From NCBI GenBank assembly GCA_016716715.1, contig JADJVE010000002.1:248001-312000 (forward strand): a stretch of 64,000 bases of DNA, in the 5' to 3' direction. Below the pieces are notes generated by a model. It searched no databases. It saw only the letters and a program-made list of their open reading frames with translations, and was not told the origin of the DNA. The position numbers were made by a program, and so were the translations under genes. Of the stretch, positions 50,201-58,548 are shown piece after piece. Position 1 is the first letter of the stretch; every line of letters begins with the position of its first letter. The DNA comes from Acidobacteriota bacterium. Lineage in GTDB: Bacteria > Acidobacteriota > Thermoanaerobaculia > UBA5066.

Positions 50201-51565
50201 ATGACCGTTCCCCGCATCCTCCCTCGCGCCGAGCACCCCATTTCGCGCGGATACATCGATCCCGACGCTCTTCGGGTGCTCTACCGGCTGCATCGCGCCG
50301 GCTTCAAGGCGTATCTCGTGGGCGGCTCGGTGCGCGACCTCATGACGGGCCGCACCCCCAAGGACTTCGACGTCGGCACGGACGCGAAGCCGCAGGAGGT
50401 CCGGCGCCTGTTCCGGAACTCGCGCGTGATCGGGCGGCGCTTCCGCCTCGTCCACATCCTCTTCGAGGGGGGCAAGTTCGTCGAGGTGTCCACGTTCCGC
50501 AAGACGCCCGACGCCGTGCAGGGCGAACAGGGGCAGGAGGGGGACGAGGATCTCCTGATCCGCTCGGACAACATCTTCGGGGCGCCCGAGGAGGACGCGG
50601 TTCGCCGCGACTTCACGATCAACGGGCTCTTCTACGACATCGCGACCTACGCCGTCCTCGATTACGTCGGCGGCGTCGACGACCTCGGCGCCCGCGTCGT
50701 GCGCACGATCGGCGACCCGCTCATCCGGTTCCGCGAGGACCCCGTGCGCATGCTCCGGGCGTGCGAATTCGCGGCGCGCCTTTCCTTCGAGATGGCGCCC
50801 GACCTGCGCGCCGCGATCGACGAGCTTCGGCGCGAGGTGACGAAGAGCGCGGCCCCGCGCGTCACCGAGGAGCTTCTCGATCCGCTCCGCCGCGGCTGGG
50901 GGCACGACACCTACCGCCTCTGGTCGGGAACCGGCCTCTTCGGCGCGCTTCTGCCCGAGGTGGACGGCGAGGCGGGCGTGCACGCGCCCGAAAGCCCGGC
51001 GAAGGACGCATTCTGGGCGATGCTGCACGAGGCGGACGCCCGCACCGCGGGCGGCGAGCGGCTCGACGACGCGGCGCTGCTCGGCGTGCTCTTCCTCCCC
51101 GTCGTCCTCGCGGCCGTCCGGCGGCGCGGGCGCCCGGGCGCGAACGCGGGGCCCGAGCAGATCCTCCTCGTCCTCGAGGACGCCGTGAACCCGCTCGCGA
51201 TCCGGATGTCGCTCCCGAACCACACGACGCACACGCTCAAGCAGGCGCTCTACACGATGGGGCGCCTCGCGTCGACGCGCCCGGCCGACCCCGCCGCGCG
51301 CCGCATCGTGGGCCGCCCGTACTTCCCCGCCGCGGTCACGCTGCTCTCCCTCTACGCCAAGGCGACGAACCGCTACCGCGAGGCCGCCGCCGCGTGGGAG
51401 GAGGTCGTCTCGCGCGGGGCCGGGACGCGCGTCCTGCACGGGACCCCGTTCCCCGACGCCCTCGTGCCGCCGCCCGAGCCCGGGCCGCTCGCCGCGGACG
51501 CCGGCCCCGCGCGCCGCAAGCGCCGCCGCCGCGGGCGCGGTCCGCGCCCCGCCGCCACGGCCTGA
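50201..51565 (+). CDS. pcnB: Poly(A) polymerase / CCA-adding enzyme family
   Basis: Class II nucleotidyltransferase of 454 residues. LVGGSVRDLMTGRTPKDFDV is the catalytic site with the two Asp, and RRDFTINGLFYD and RFREDPVRMLRACEFAA follow. The N-terminal IDPDALRVLYRLHRAGFKAY and a basic C-terminal tail (RRKRRRRGRG) favour poly(A) polymerase PcnB over the CCA enzyme. It would add 3-prime A tails that promote RNA decay. The ATG at 50201 is chosen by family alignment. Confidence 0.88.
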   Translation: MTVPRILPRAEHPISRGYIDPDALRVLYRLHRAGFKAYLVGGSVRDLMTGRTPKDFDVGTDAKPQEVRRLFRNSRVIGRRFRLVHILFEGGKFVEVSTFRKTPDAVQGEQGQEGDEDLLIRSDNIFGAPEEDAVRRDFTINGLFYDIATYAVLDYVGGVDDLGARVVRTIGDPLIRFREDPVRMLRACEFAARLSFEMAPDLRAAIDELRREVTKSAAPRVTEELLDPLRRGWGHDTYRLWSGTGLFGALLPEVDGEAGVHAPESPAKDAFWAMLHEADARTAGGERLDDAALLGVLFLPVVLAAVRRRGRPGANAGPEQILLVLEDAVNPLAIRMSLPNHTTHTLKQALYTMGRLASTRPADPAARRIVGRPYFPAAVTLLSLYAKATNRYREAAAAWEEVVSRGAGTRVLHGTPFPDALVPPPEPGPLAADAGPARRKRRRRGRGPRPAATA

Positions 51566-51569
51566 TTCC

Positions 51570-52334
51570 TCAGCGCGCGCGGCGCTCGAGCCAGTCGGCG
51601 AGATCCGACTCCACGCGCGGGTAGTCGCCGCGCACGGTCTCGCGCATCGCCTCCTCGGCGGGCGTTCCCTCTCCGATGTGGTCGAGCAGGTGGCCGATCG
51701 CGCCCGGCCCGCGCGTGTCGCGCAGCATCTCGACCGCGGCGAGCGCCACGACGTAGCTCGTCCGCACCTGCCCGGTCGAGAAGCGCCGGAAGGACCCCTC
51801 GAGCGACGGGAGGCCGAACGTCTTCTCACGCCTCCACGCGTCGAGGAGCGCGGCCGCGTAGGGACCGGACGTCTTGCCCTCCTCGACCTGGGCGAGGCCC
51901 TCGTGGAGCCAGACGGGGGCGCGCCCGTTCGTCCGGGCGGCGACGAACGCGTGCGTCATCTCGTGCTTGAGAACGGCCATGAGCTGCGGCGTGACGCCCG
52001 TGAGCCCCTGCGCCGGGACGCGGACCTTCCCGTCGAAGAGTCCGCCCGACCAGTCGGGCGCCTGCGTCGCGAGCCGCCAGTCGCGCTCGGCGTAGACGAC
52101 GACCTCGACCTTGCGGGGCGGAGCCGACCCGAGGCTCTGCACGAGGTCCGCGTACGCGCGCTCGAGCGCCGTGAGGAGCGAGCGCTCGACGCCGGGCTCG
52201 AGCCGCTGGCCGTCGTAGACGAGGAGAATGCTCGAGCTCGCGCGCTCGGAGAATCGCTCCTCGACGCGCTGCGCGGCCGCGGACGCGGCCGCGAGAAACA
52301 CGAATGCGAATGCCGTTGTCGTGCGCCCCGCCAT
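51570..52334 (-). CDS. Exported gluzincin metallopeptidase (peptidase MA-like)
   Basis: Secreted zinc peptidase-like protein of 254 residues. A signal peptide (TTTAFAFVFLAAASAAAQ) is followed by the zinc site LKHEMTHAFVA (HExxH) and, 20-odd residues on, PVWLHEGLAQVEEG with the third ligand. The layout matches the peptidase MA group. The ATG at 52334 follows a TATGAT box by 6 bases (reverse strand), again a leaderless layout. It converges on pcnB with a 4-base gap and is divergent from the serine hydrolase gene. Confidence 0.82.
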   Translation of the reverse strand: MAGRTTTAFAFVFLAAASAAAQRVEERFSERASSSILLVYDGQRLEPGVERSLLTALERAYADLVQSLGSAPPRKVEVVVYAERDWRLATQAPDWSGGLFDGKVRVPAQGLTGVTPQLMAVLKHEMTHAFVAARTNGRAPVWLHEGLAQVEEGKTSGPYAAALLDAWRREKTFGLPSLEGSFRRFSTGQVRTSYVVALAAVEMLRDTRGPGAIGHLLDHIGEGTPAEEAMRETVRGDYPRVESDLADWLERRAR

Positions 52335-52351
52335 GCGCTCATCATAGAAGG

Positions 52352-53482
52352 ATGAGGAAGAGGAAGATTCTTCGAGTGGTCCCGAGCGCGGGCGCGCGGA
52401 TCGCCGCGCTTCTCGCGCTGCTTCTCGGGGTCGCGCCACGGGCGGCCGGCGCCGAAGAAGCGCAGCGGCCGCCCGCTGCAAAGGCTTCCCCCTCTTCACC
52501 TTCAAAGAAGTCTCCCTCTTCCTCTTCGGTTCTTTCTTCGGACCTCGCCCGCATCGCCGAAGCTGCCGTCAAGGACGGAAGGACCGCAGGCATCTCGTTC
52601 GTCGTGACGAAGGACGGCGCCGTCGTCGCCTCCGGGGCGTACGGATTCGCCGACCTCGAGAACCGCGTGCCCGCTGCCGTCGGCTCGGTGTACGCGATCG
52701 GATCGGTCACGAAGACGTTCACGGCCGCAGCCGTCCTGACCCTCGCCGACGAGGGGAAGCTCTCGCTCGACGACCCGCTCGGAAAGTTCGTCCCGTCCTT
52801 CCCCGAGCCGGGCCGGAGCGCCACCGTGCGCCAGCTCCTGAACCACACGTCGGGCATCCGGAACATGACGAGCCTCGGTCCGCGCTACTGGGCTCAGGCG
52901 GGCCGGGAGATCGAGCCGGCGGACCTCGTCGCGATCTTCGCGAACGAGCCCGCCGATTTCGCGCCGGGATCGGCGTACCGGTACAGCAACTCGGGGTACG
53001 TCCTCCTCGGTCTCGTCGTCGAGAAGGCGTCCGGAATGCCGTGGGGCGCGTTCGTGACGAAGAGGCTCCTCGTCCCGCTCGGCCTCGCCGGAACCCGCGA
53101 CGGGCAGGGCGCGGCGCTCGTCCCGGCGCGCACGCGCGGGTATTCGCGATTGAAATCGGGCGGCTTCGAAAACGCCTGGCACGTGAGCCTCACGCAGGGC
53201 TACGCGGCGGGAGCGCTCCTCTCAACCGCTCCCGACGTCGCGGCGTGGATTCGGCGGTTCTCGTACGAATTCGGCGTCGGCGTCGACACGTTCGCGGGGC
53301 GGCGCCGCCTCTTCCACGGCGGCGGGCTTCCGGGGTTCGACGCGTGGGCCGCATACGTCCCCGGCGACGACCTCGCGGTCGCGGTCCTCTGCAACACCGA
53401 CGGCGACACCGCGATGGAGGTCGCGGACGCGATGGCGGGCTTCGTCCTCGGCGAGCCCGGCGCGAAGACGCAGCGGCCCTGA
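52352..53482 (+). CDS. Serine hydrolase, class C beta-lactamase family
   Basis: Exported penicillin-recognising hydrolase of 376 residues. Catalytic SxxK is in IGSVTKTFTA, YxN in YRYSNSGYVLLG, and the HxG element in FHGGGLPGFD. Such enzymes include D-aminopeptidases and esterases; beta-lactam hydrolysis is not implied. A signal peptide starts at the ATG at 52352. Two repeat arms lie in the signal region and the linker (RKILRVVPSAG; SPSSPSKKSPSSSS), before the catalytic domain. Confidence 0.87.
   Translation: MRKRKILRVVPSAGARIAALLALLLGVAPRAAGAEEAQRPPAAKASPSSPSKKSPSSSSVLSSDLARIAEAAVKDGRTAGISFVVTKDGAVVASGAYGFADLENRVPAAVGSVYAIGSVTKTFTAAAVLTLADEGKLSLDDPLGKFVPSFPEPGRSATVRQLLNHTSGIRNMTSLGPRYWAQAGREIEPADLVAIFANEPADFAPGSAYRYSNSGYVLLGLVVEKASGMPWGAFVTKRLLVPLGLAGTRDGQGAALVPARTRGYSRLKSGGFENAWHVSLTQGYAAGALLSTAPDVAAWIRRFSYEFGVGVDTFAGRRRLFHGGGLPGFDAWAAYVPGDDLAVAVLCNTDGDTAMEVADAMAGFVLGEPGAKTQRP
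52355..52528. repeat. Inverted repeat-arm pair at start of serine hydrolase gene
   Basis: Purine-rich arm 52355-52387 and pyrimidine-rich arm 52487-52528, loop about 100 bases. The outer CCTCTTCC flanks also match. Bases 52362-52386 are identical to 32894-32918 in queA. Confidence 0.75.
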
Positions 53483-53489
53483 ACCGGAC

Positions 53490-54419
53490 TCAGCGGCCGA
53501 GGACTCGCAGCTCGACCGAGACGACGTCGTCGAGGCCGCGCCCCGGCGCAGCGACGAGGCGCGGCGCGGCGCCGGAGACGTCGAGAGAAGGAGAAAGAGA
53601 TGAAGAAGAGATTTCTGCGAATGAGAATACGGAGATCGCAGCGGATCGCGACGTGACGACGACGACCGAGGCAGCCGCCGCATCCGCCGCCGGCACCAGC
53701 CTTCGGAGCGAAAGCGCCCCCGATCCGGCCATGGCGCGGAGCTCCGCGAGGTCGTATTTCTTCGAAGGTGAAGAGGGGCTGGAGATCGTGAGAACGGCCG
53801 AGGCCGCTGCCGGGGCTTCCTTACTACTCGAAGAACATCCCTCCCGCTCTCTTCCGAAGATCGAGATCTCTCCGGCGGCGCTCTTCCCTTCCTCCCGCCA
53901 CTCGAGCGTCTGCGGCGAGAGCGACATCGTGACCGCGAGGGGCGCGTTCGCCGCCGCCGAGAAGCACGTCGCCGCGGCCGTGCCGCCGGCCCAGTGGCCG
54001 GCCGGCGCCTTCACGAGCGTCATGCGGCAGTCGGGCCGCTCGCGCACGTCGCGCTCCGTGAAGACCGACAGCGCCTCCGGCTCGCGCCACTTGCCGCGCA
54101 CGCCCGCGAGGTCGCGCGGCTCGTACACGCGGACCGCGACGCGCGCGCCATCGGCCTCCACCTTCAGGAAGCGCTGCAGGAACGGGGCGTCGGGGCGAGC
54201 GGACTTCGCCGCTTCGAGGTAGAAGACCGGCGCGTCGGCCGCGATCCTGTTCTTCGGGACGGCGGCGACCGAGAAGCGGACGCTCGCCGCGGGATCGCGC
54301 GAGACGTAAGAGCCCGGAAGAAGGCCCGCGACCTCGGCGGCCGCGGACGAGGGCTCGACCGCCGGTGCGCCGGCGGCCGGGAGGACCAGCGCGGCGGCGA
54401 GCGCCGCGCGGAGGATCAC
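53490..54419 (-). CDS. CpeT/CpcT-like secreted protein
   Basis: Protein of 309 residues with a signal peptide (ILRAALAAALVLPAAGA). The N-terminal half resembles the CpeT/CpcT fold: VFYLEAAKSARPDAPFLQRF, then RPDCRMTLVKAPAGHWAGG and ATCFSAAANAPLAVTMSL, the Cys/Gly pattern of that family. In cyanobacteria these attach bilins; here a bilin role is unlikely and the function is open. The second half is Ser-rich and carries three repeat arms. The GTG start overlaps the typA stop (GTGA). Confidence 0.65.
   Translation of the reverse strand: MILRAALAAALVLPAAGAPAVEPSSAAAEVAGLLPGSYVSRDPAASVRFSVAAVPKNRIAADAPVFYLEAAKSARPDAPFLQRFLKVEADGARVAVRVYEPRDLAGVRGKWREPEALSVFTERDVRERPDCRMTLVKAPAGHWAGGTAAATCFSAAANAPLAVTMSLSPQTLEWREEGKSAAGEISIFGREREGCSSSSKEAPAAASAVLTISSPSSPSKKYDLAELRAMAGSGALSLRRLVPAADAAAASVVVVTSRSAAISVFSFAEISSSSLSPSLDVSGAAPRLVAAPGRGLDDVVSVELRVLGR
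53589..53632. repeat. Single repeat arm in CpeT-like gene
   Basis: Purine-rich arm with a long left purine tract and core GAGATTTCTGCGAATGAGAA. Read from the reverse strand it encodes FSFAEISSSSLSPS. No partner to the right within range. Confidence 0.6.
53753..53850. repeat. Inverted repeat-arm pair in CpeT-like gene
   Basis: Purine-rich arm 53753-53778 is close to consensus and pyrimidine-rich arm 53820-53850 less so; loop about 40 bases. They encode SSPSSPSKKYDL and GCSSSSKEAP. Confidence 0.65.
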
Positions 54420-56257
54420 TCCTCGTCCTCCTCTTCCACCTTGCCCGCCCTCTTCTCGGAGACGCGCCGCATCGAGTGGTCGAGGATGCGCTTGCGGAGG
54501 CGGATCGACTTCGGCGTCACCTCGACGAGCTCGTCGTCCTCGATCCACTCGATCGCGAGCTCGAGCGGCATCAGGCGCGGCGGCGTGAGGCGGATCGCGA
54601 AGTCCGAGCCCGACGAGCGCATGTTCGTGAGGTGCTTCTTGACGCACGGGTTCACGACGAGGTCGTTCGGCCGGGCGCTTTCGCCGCAAATCATCCCGCC
54701 GTAGACCTCGATGCCGGGCGGCAGAAACAGCGTCGAACGCTCCTCGAGCCTCTCGAGCGAATGCGCCGTCGTCTCCCCGGCTTCCTTGCAGACCATGGCG
54801 CCCCGGCCCCGGCCCGTGACCTCGCCCTTGAAGGGCTCGTAGCCGTGGAAGTTGTGGTACAGGAGGCCCTCGCCCTTCGTGTCCGTCATGAACTCGTTGC
54901 GGTAGCCGAAGAGGCCGCGCGTCGGGATGTGAAAGTCGATGCGCACCCGGCCGGAGCCGTGGTTCGTCATGTTCGTCATCTCGGCCTTGCGCTGGCCGAG
55001 CTTCTCGATGACGGTGCCCATGGACGTCTCGGGGACGTCGATGACGAGATGCTCGATCGGCTCGCAGCTCCGCCCGTCGACTTCCTTGAGAATCACTTGA
55101 GGCCGGGACAGCGCGAACTCGAAGCCCTCGCGGCGCATCGTCTCGACGGTGATCGCGAGGTGCAGCTCGCCGCGGCCGGAGACCCGGAATGCGTCGGGGC
55201 TGTCGGTCTCCTCGACGCGCATCGCCACGTTCGTGCGAAGCTCCTTCTGGAGGCGCTCGCCGATGTTGCGGCTCGTCACGTACTTGCCCTCGCGGCCCGC
55301 GAAGGGCGAGTCGTTGACCCGGAACATCATGGAGACCGTCGGCTCGTCGACGTTGATGGGCGCGAGCGCGACGGGGTTCTCGAGGTCGGCCAGCGTCTCG
55401 CCGATCGTGACCTCGTCGATGCCCGAGATGACGACGAGGTCGCCGGCCTGCGCCTCCTCGACCTCGGCGCGCCTCAGGCCCTCGAACGCCATGAGCTTCG
55501 CGACCTTGCCCTTCGTGATGGAGCCGTCGAGCTTGCAGACCGAGACCTGCTGCCCGGGCTTGATCGTCCCGTTCACGATGCGGCCGATGAGGAGACGGCC
55601 CAGGTAGTTGTCGTAGTCGAGCGAGGCCACGAGAAGCTGGAGCGGAGCAGCGGGGTTGCCGCCGGGCTCCGGCACCTCCACGAGGATCGCGTCGAGCAGC
55701 GGCCGGACGTCCGTCTCGGTGTGGTCCACCTCGCGGCGCGCGAACCCGTGCTTGGCGGACGTGTACACGATCGGGAAATCCAGCTGCTCGTCGGTGGCGC
55801 CGAGGTCGACCATCAGGTCGAAGACCTCGTCGATGACCTGATGGGGGCGCGCGTCGGGCCGGTCGATCTTGTTCACGACGACGATCGGCTTGAGGCCGAG
55901 CTCGAAGGCTTTGCGAAGGACAAACCGGGTCTGCGGCATCGTGCCCTCGGCCGCGTCCACGACGAGGAGGACCGCGTCGACCATCTTGAGGACGCGCTCG
56001 ACCTCGCCGCCGAAGTCGCTGTGCCCCGGCGTGTCGACGATGTTCACCTTCACGCCGTGGTACCGGATCGAGGTGTTCTTCGCGAGGATCGTGATTCCGC
56101 GCTCTTTCTCGAGGTCGTTGCTGTCCATGATCCGCTCGGTGCCCGAGACGGCCTCGTTCGCGCGGAAGGTGCCGGATTGTTTCAGGAGGCAGTCCACGAG
56201 CGTGGTCTTGCCATGGTCGACGTGCGCGATGATCGCGATGTTGCGGATTCCGGACAT
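54416..56257 (-). CDS. typA: Translational GTPase TypA/BipA
   Basis: Ribosome-associated GTPase of 613 residues, involved in ribosome assembly and stress adaptation. G1 is AHVDHGKTTLVD, G3 is DTPGHSDFGGEV and G4 is NKIDRPDARP; the EF-G-like beta barrel and TypA-specific C-terminal domain (FGYRNEFMTDTKGEGLLYHNF is close to the 50S-facing loop) follow. The length is typical. The ATG at 56257 is the family start. It is coupled to the CpeT-like gene. Confidence 0.96.
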   Translation of the reverse strand: MSGIRNIAIIAHVDHGKTTLVDCLLKQSGTFRANEAVSGTERIMDSNDLEKERGITILAKNTSIRYHGVKVNIVDTPGHSDFGGEVERVLKMVDAVLLVVDAAEGTMPQTRFVLRKAFELGLKPIVVVNKIDRPDARPHQVIDEVFDLMVDLGATDEQLDFPIVYTSAKHGFARREVDHTETDVRPLLDAILVEVPEPGGNPAAPLQLLVASLDYDNYLGRLLIGRIVNGTIKPGQQVSVCKLDGSITKGKVAKLMAFEGLRRAEVEEAQAGDLVVISGIDEVTIGETLADLENPVALAPINVDEPTVSMMFRVNDSPFAGREGKYVTSRNIGERLQKELRTNVAMRVEETDSPDAFRVSGRGELHLAITVETMRREGFEFALSRPQVILKEVDGRSCEPIEHLVIDVPETSMGTVIEKLGQRKAEMTNMTNHGSGRVRIDFHIPTRGLFGYRNEFMTDTKGEGLLYHNFHGYEPFKGEVTGRGRGAMVCKEAGETTAHSLERLEERSTLFLPPGIEVYGGMICGESARPNDLVVNPCVKKHLTNMRSSGSDFAIRLTPPRLMPLELAIEWIEDDELVEVTPKSIRLRKRILDHSMRRVSEKRAGKVEEEDEE

Positions 56258-56320
56258 GGGGACCTGCTTTCGGAGCGCGGGGCCGGAAAACGGCCGCTTC
56301 GCGAGATTTCGCAGGATATC

Positions 56321-56442
56321 AGAGGAAGAGAAGAATTTCTTTGAAGGTGAAAGAGGCGGAGGGCGATAGGCTAACGCCTGTCAAATGAAAAATGCGGTCC
56401 GCCTCCTCACCAATTTCCTGGGAATTCTCTTCGTCGTCTTCC
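56321..56442. repeat. Repeat-arm pair ahead of hydrolase gene
   Basis: Purine-rich arm 56321-56356 with a long purine tract, in the typA-hydrolase gap. A degenerate pyrimidine-rich arm at 56402-56442 encodes the hydrolase anchor helix (LTNFLGILFVVFL), so it may be coincidental. The left arm is secure. Confidence 0.55.
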
Positions 56443-57852
56443 TCACGATCCTGGTCGGACGGGGCTTTCAGGCTCGAGGCCTGCCCGACCTCAAGCCGTG
56501 GCACCGTGCGGATCTCGGCGACGTGAAAGCGGGCGAATTGCCCGAAACGGCGACGCTCGCCGACTACCTGAGGCGCGAGGACGCGGTCTTCGCCGCATTG
56601 AAGACGAAAGTGCTTCGCGGGCGTCCCGGCCGGCGACCGCACGAACGCGAACCGGTATTTCGAGGGCGGACCGCTCGACCCGACGCGCCTCGGCGCCTCG
56701 GACGGAAACCGGACGTTCGAGCTCCGGCCGGAGACGATCCAGGGAGGCGCGCTCCTGCTCCACGGCCTCACGGACGGACCCTACAGCGTCAAGCCGATCG
56801 CCGAGACGCTCCGGAGGCTCGGCTACTACACCCTCGCGCCGCGTATGCCCGGCCACGGCACGGCGCCCGCGGGCCTCGTGTCCGCCGAGTGGCAGGACTG
56901 GATGAGCGTGGTCCGCCTCGCGGCCCGGCACGTGCGCGCGACAGCGGGCGCCGGCAAGCCGTTCGTCCTCGTCGGCTACTCGAACGGCGGCGCCCTCGCG
57001 GTCAAGTACGCGCAGGACGTCCTAGAGGGCTCGAGCCTTCCGCGGCCGGACCGGATCGTCCTGATGTCGCCGATGATCGGCGTGACGCCGTTCGCGGGCT
57101 TCGCCCGCGTCGCGATGCTCCTCCACCGCATCCCGTTCTTCGAAAAGAACGCGTGGCTCGACGTCGTCCCCGAGTACAACCCCTACAAGTACAACTCGTT
57201 TCCCGCGAACGCCGGGCTGCAGACGTACAGGCTCACGCAGGTGCTGAACGCGCAGACCGAGCGCCTCGCGGCCAGCGGCCGGCTGAAGGACCTCGCGCCC
57301 GTCCTCGCGTTTCAGTCGCTCGTCGACGCGACCGTCTCGACGGAGGCGATCGTCCACCGGCTCTACGACCGGCTGCCCGCGAACGGCAGTGAGCTCGTCC
57401 TCTTCGACGTCAACCGCGAGAGCACGCTCGCACCCTTCCTCACGCCGCCCGAGGAGAAGCTCCTCACCGACCTCAGGGCACGGACCGACCTCAAGTACCG
57501 CCTCACGGCGGTCACGAACGCGCGGCGGGACCTACGCGACGTCGTGGCCCGCTCCTGGGGACCCGGTCCGCCGCGATTCGAGGAAACGGCGCTCGGCCTC
57601 GCGTGGCCACCGGACGTCTTCTCCCTCTCGCACGTCGCGATCCCGTTCCCGGAGGGCGACGACCTCTATGGCCGGCTCGGGGAGCCTCCTCCGACGTTCG
57701 GCCTCAGGCTCGGGCGCATCGGGCCGCGCGGCGAGCGCGCGGTTCTCACCGTCCCGTTCGACCAGTGGATGCGCCTGACGTGGAACCCGTTCTTCCCGTA
57801 CCTCGACGAGCGCGTCGCGGCGTGGGCCGCTATTTCTTCTTCAGGGCGCTGA
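56385..57852 (+). pseudogene. Alpha/beta hydrolase with apparent frameshift
   Basis: Serine hydrolase with an N-terminal anchor (LLTNFLGILFVVFLTILV). The first 76 codons are in one frame; from about 56614 the sequence continues in the next frame as TTC GCG GGC (FAG), then GDRTNANRYFEGG. A single extra C at 56613 explains the break: without it the protein reads on through HGLTDGPYS, the nucleophile motif GYSNGGALAV and the His segment LSHVAIPFPEGDD, about 488 residues in all. This is either a recent mutation, a sequencing error or rarely a programmed shift. The last 23 bases overlap the next gene tail to tail. Confidence 0.75.
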
Positions 57853-58453
57853 CGAGCCAGGGCACGAAGTCCTTGCCGGGAAGCGCGAGGTCGACGTTCA
57901 TCGAGACGTCGCCCTCGGGGCGCCGCTGGAAGAGCAGCCGCGCGCGCGTGCCCGACTCGTAGTTCACGATCTCGCGCGAGAGCAGCCGGACTCCGTCGGG
58001 CAGAAGCTCGACGTCGAAGGCTCCCACCACGCCGTTCGAGAAGAGCCAGGTCGCGACGTACTTCCGCTTCTCGCGGTCGTACGCGAACCAGCCTTCCTCC
58101 TCCAGAGTCTCCTCGCGCCCGCCCTCGTCGGCGGCGATGAAAGTGCTCCCGCGGACGACGAAGAACGCGCCCGAGAGCTCGGGGCCGAATCGGGCGACTC
58201 GGCCGCCGAAGCGCGCGCCGAGGCTCGCGGTTCCGGTCCAGGATCCGGTCAGGAAGGCGAGCTCCTGGAACGGCTTCCAGGCGGGAGCGGCTGCGGCGGT
58301 TGTGGCAGGTGCCTGGGGCGCCGGCGTGGCGACCGGGGGCGGCGCCGGGCCGGCTGCCGGCGTTGCGGCCGGGGGCACGGCCGTCTGCCCCACGGCCGTC
58401 GCCGCGAAGAACATCAAGCCCATCAGCCACTTCGAGCCCACGCTCGCCTGCAT
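57830..58453 (-). CDS. Secreted beta-barrel protein, DUF1579/THAP4-like
   Basis: Protein of 207 residues. A signal peptide (SKWLMGLMFFAATAVG) and a Pro/Ala-rich linker precede a lipocalin-like barrel that opens with LAFLTGSWTGTASLGARFGG and contains GWFAYDREKRKYVATWLFSNG. The FLTGxWxG pattern occurs in DUF1579 and nitrobindin-type barrels. No heme ligand can be assigned with confidence. It is divergent from the ECF sigma gene, sharing the 95-base control region. Confidence 0.7.
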   Translation of the reverse strand: MQASVGSKWLMGLMFFAATAVGQTAVPPAATPAAGPAPPPVATPAPQAPATTAAAAPAWKPFQELAFLTGSWTGTASLGARFGGRVARFGPELSGAFFVVRGSTFIAADEGGREETLEEEGWFAYDREKRKYVATWLFSNGVVGAFDVELLPDGVRLLSREIVNYESGTRARLLFQRRPEGDVSMNVDLALPGKDFVPWLVSALKKK

Positions 58454-58485
58454 CGAACCCCCGCTCCTGGTGGAATGCCCGGCGA

Positions 58486-58491
58486 ATTATA
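58486..58491 (-). promoter_or_regulatory. -10 box of secreted barrel gene
   Basis: TATAAT on the reverse strand, 32 bases before the ATG at 58453, with an AGGAG ribosome site between. Consensus -10 but no clear -35. Confidence 0.55.
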
Positions 58492-58505
58492 GACTCGCCG
58501 AGGCC

Positions 58506-58530
58506 GGAACCTCCCGCGAGCCGTTTTCGT
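58506..58530 (+). promoter_or_regulatory. Candidate ECF-type promoter of sigma gene
   Basis: GGAAC at 58506-58510, 17 bases, then CGT at 58528-58530, 18 bases before the sigma ATG. This is the usual layout of autoregulated ECF promoters. Confidence 0.4.
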
Positions 58531-58548
58531 TTCAACCGAAGAGGACCG

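Noticed and set aside
45911..51829. Very long open frames opposite the permease, pcnB and other genes
   Set aside because: They are Arg/Pro-rich shadows typical of high-GC DNA, overlap well-supported genes and match no family.
52352..53482. Antibiotic-resistance beta-lactamase
   Set aside because: The fold is shared by many esterases and peptidases; no feature specific to beta-lactam hydrolysis is visible.
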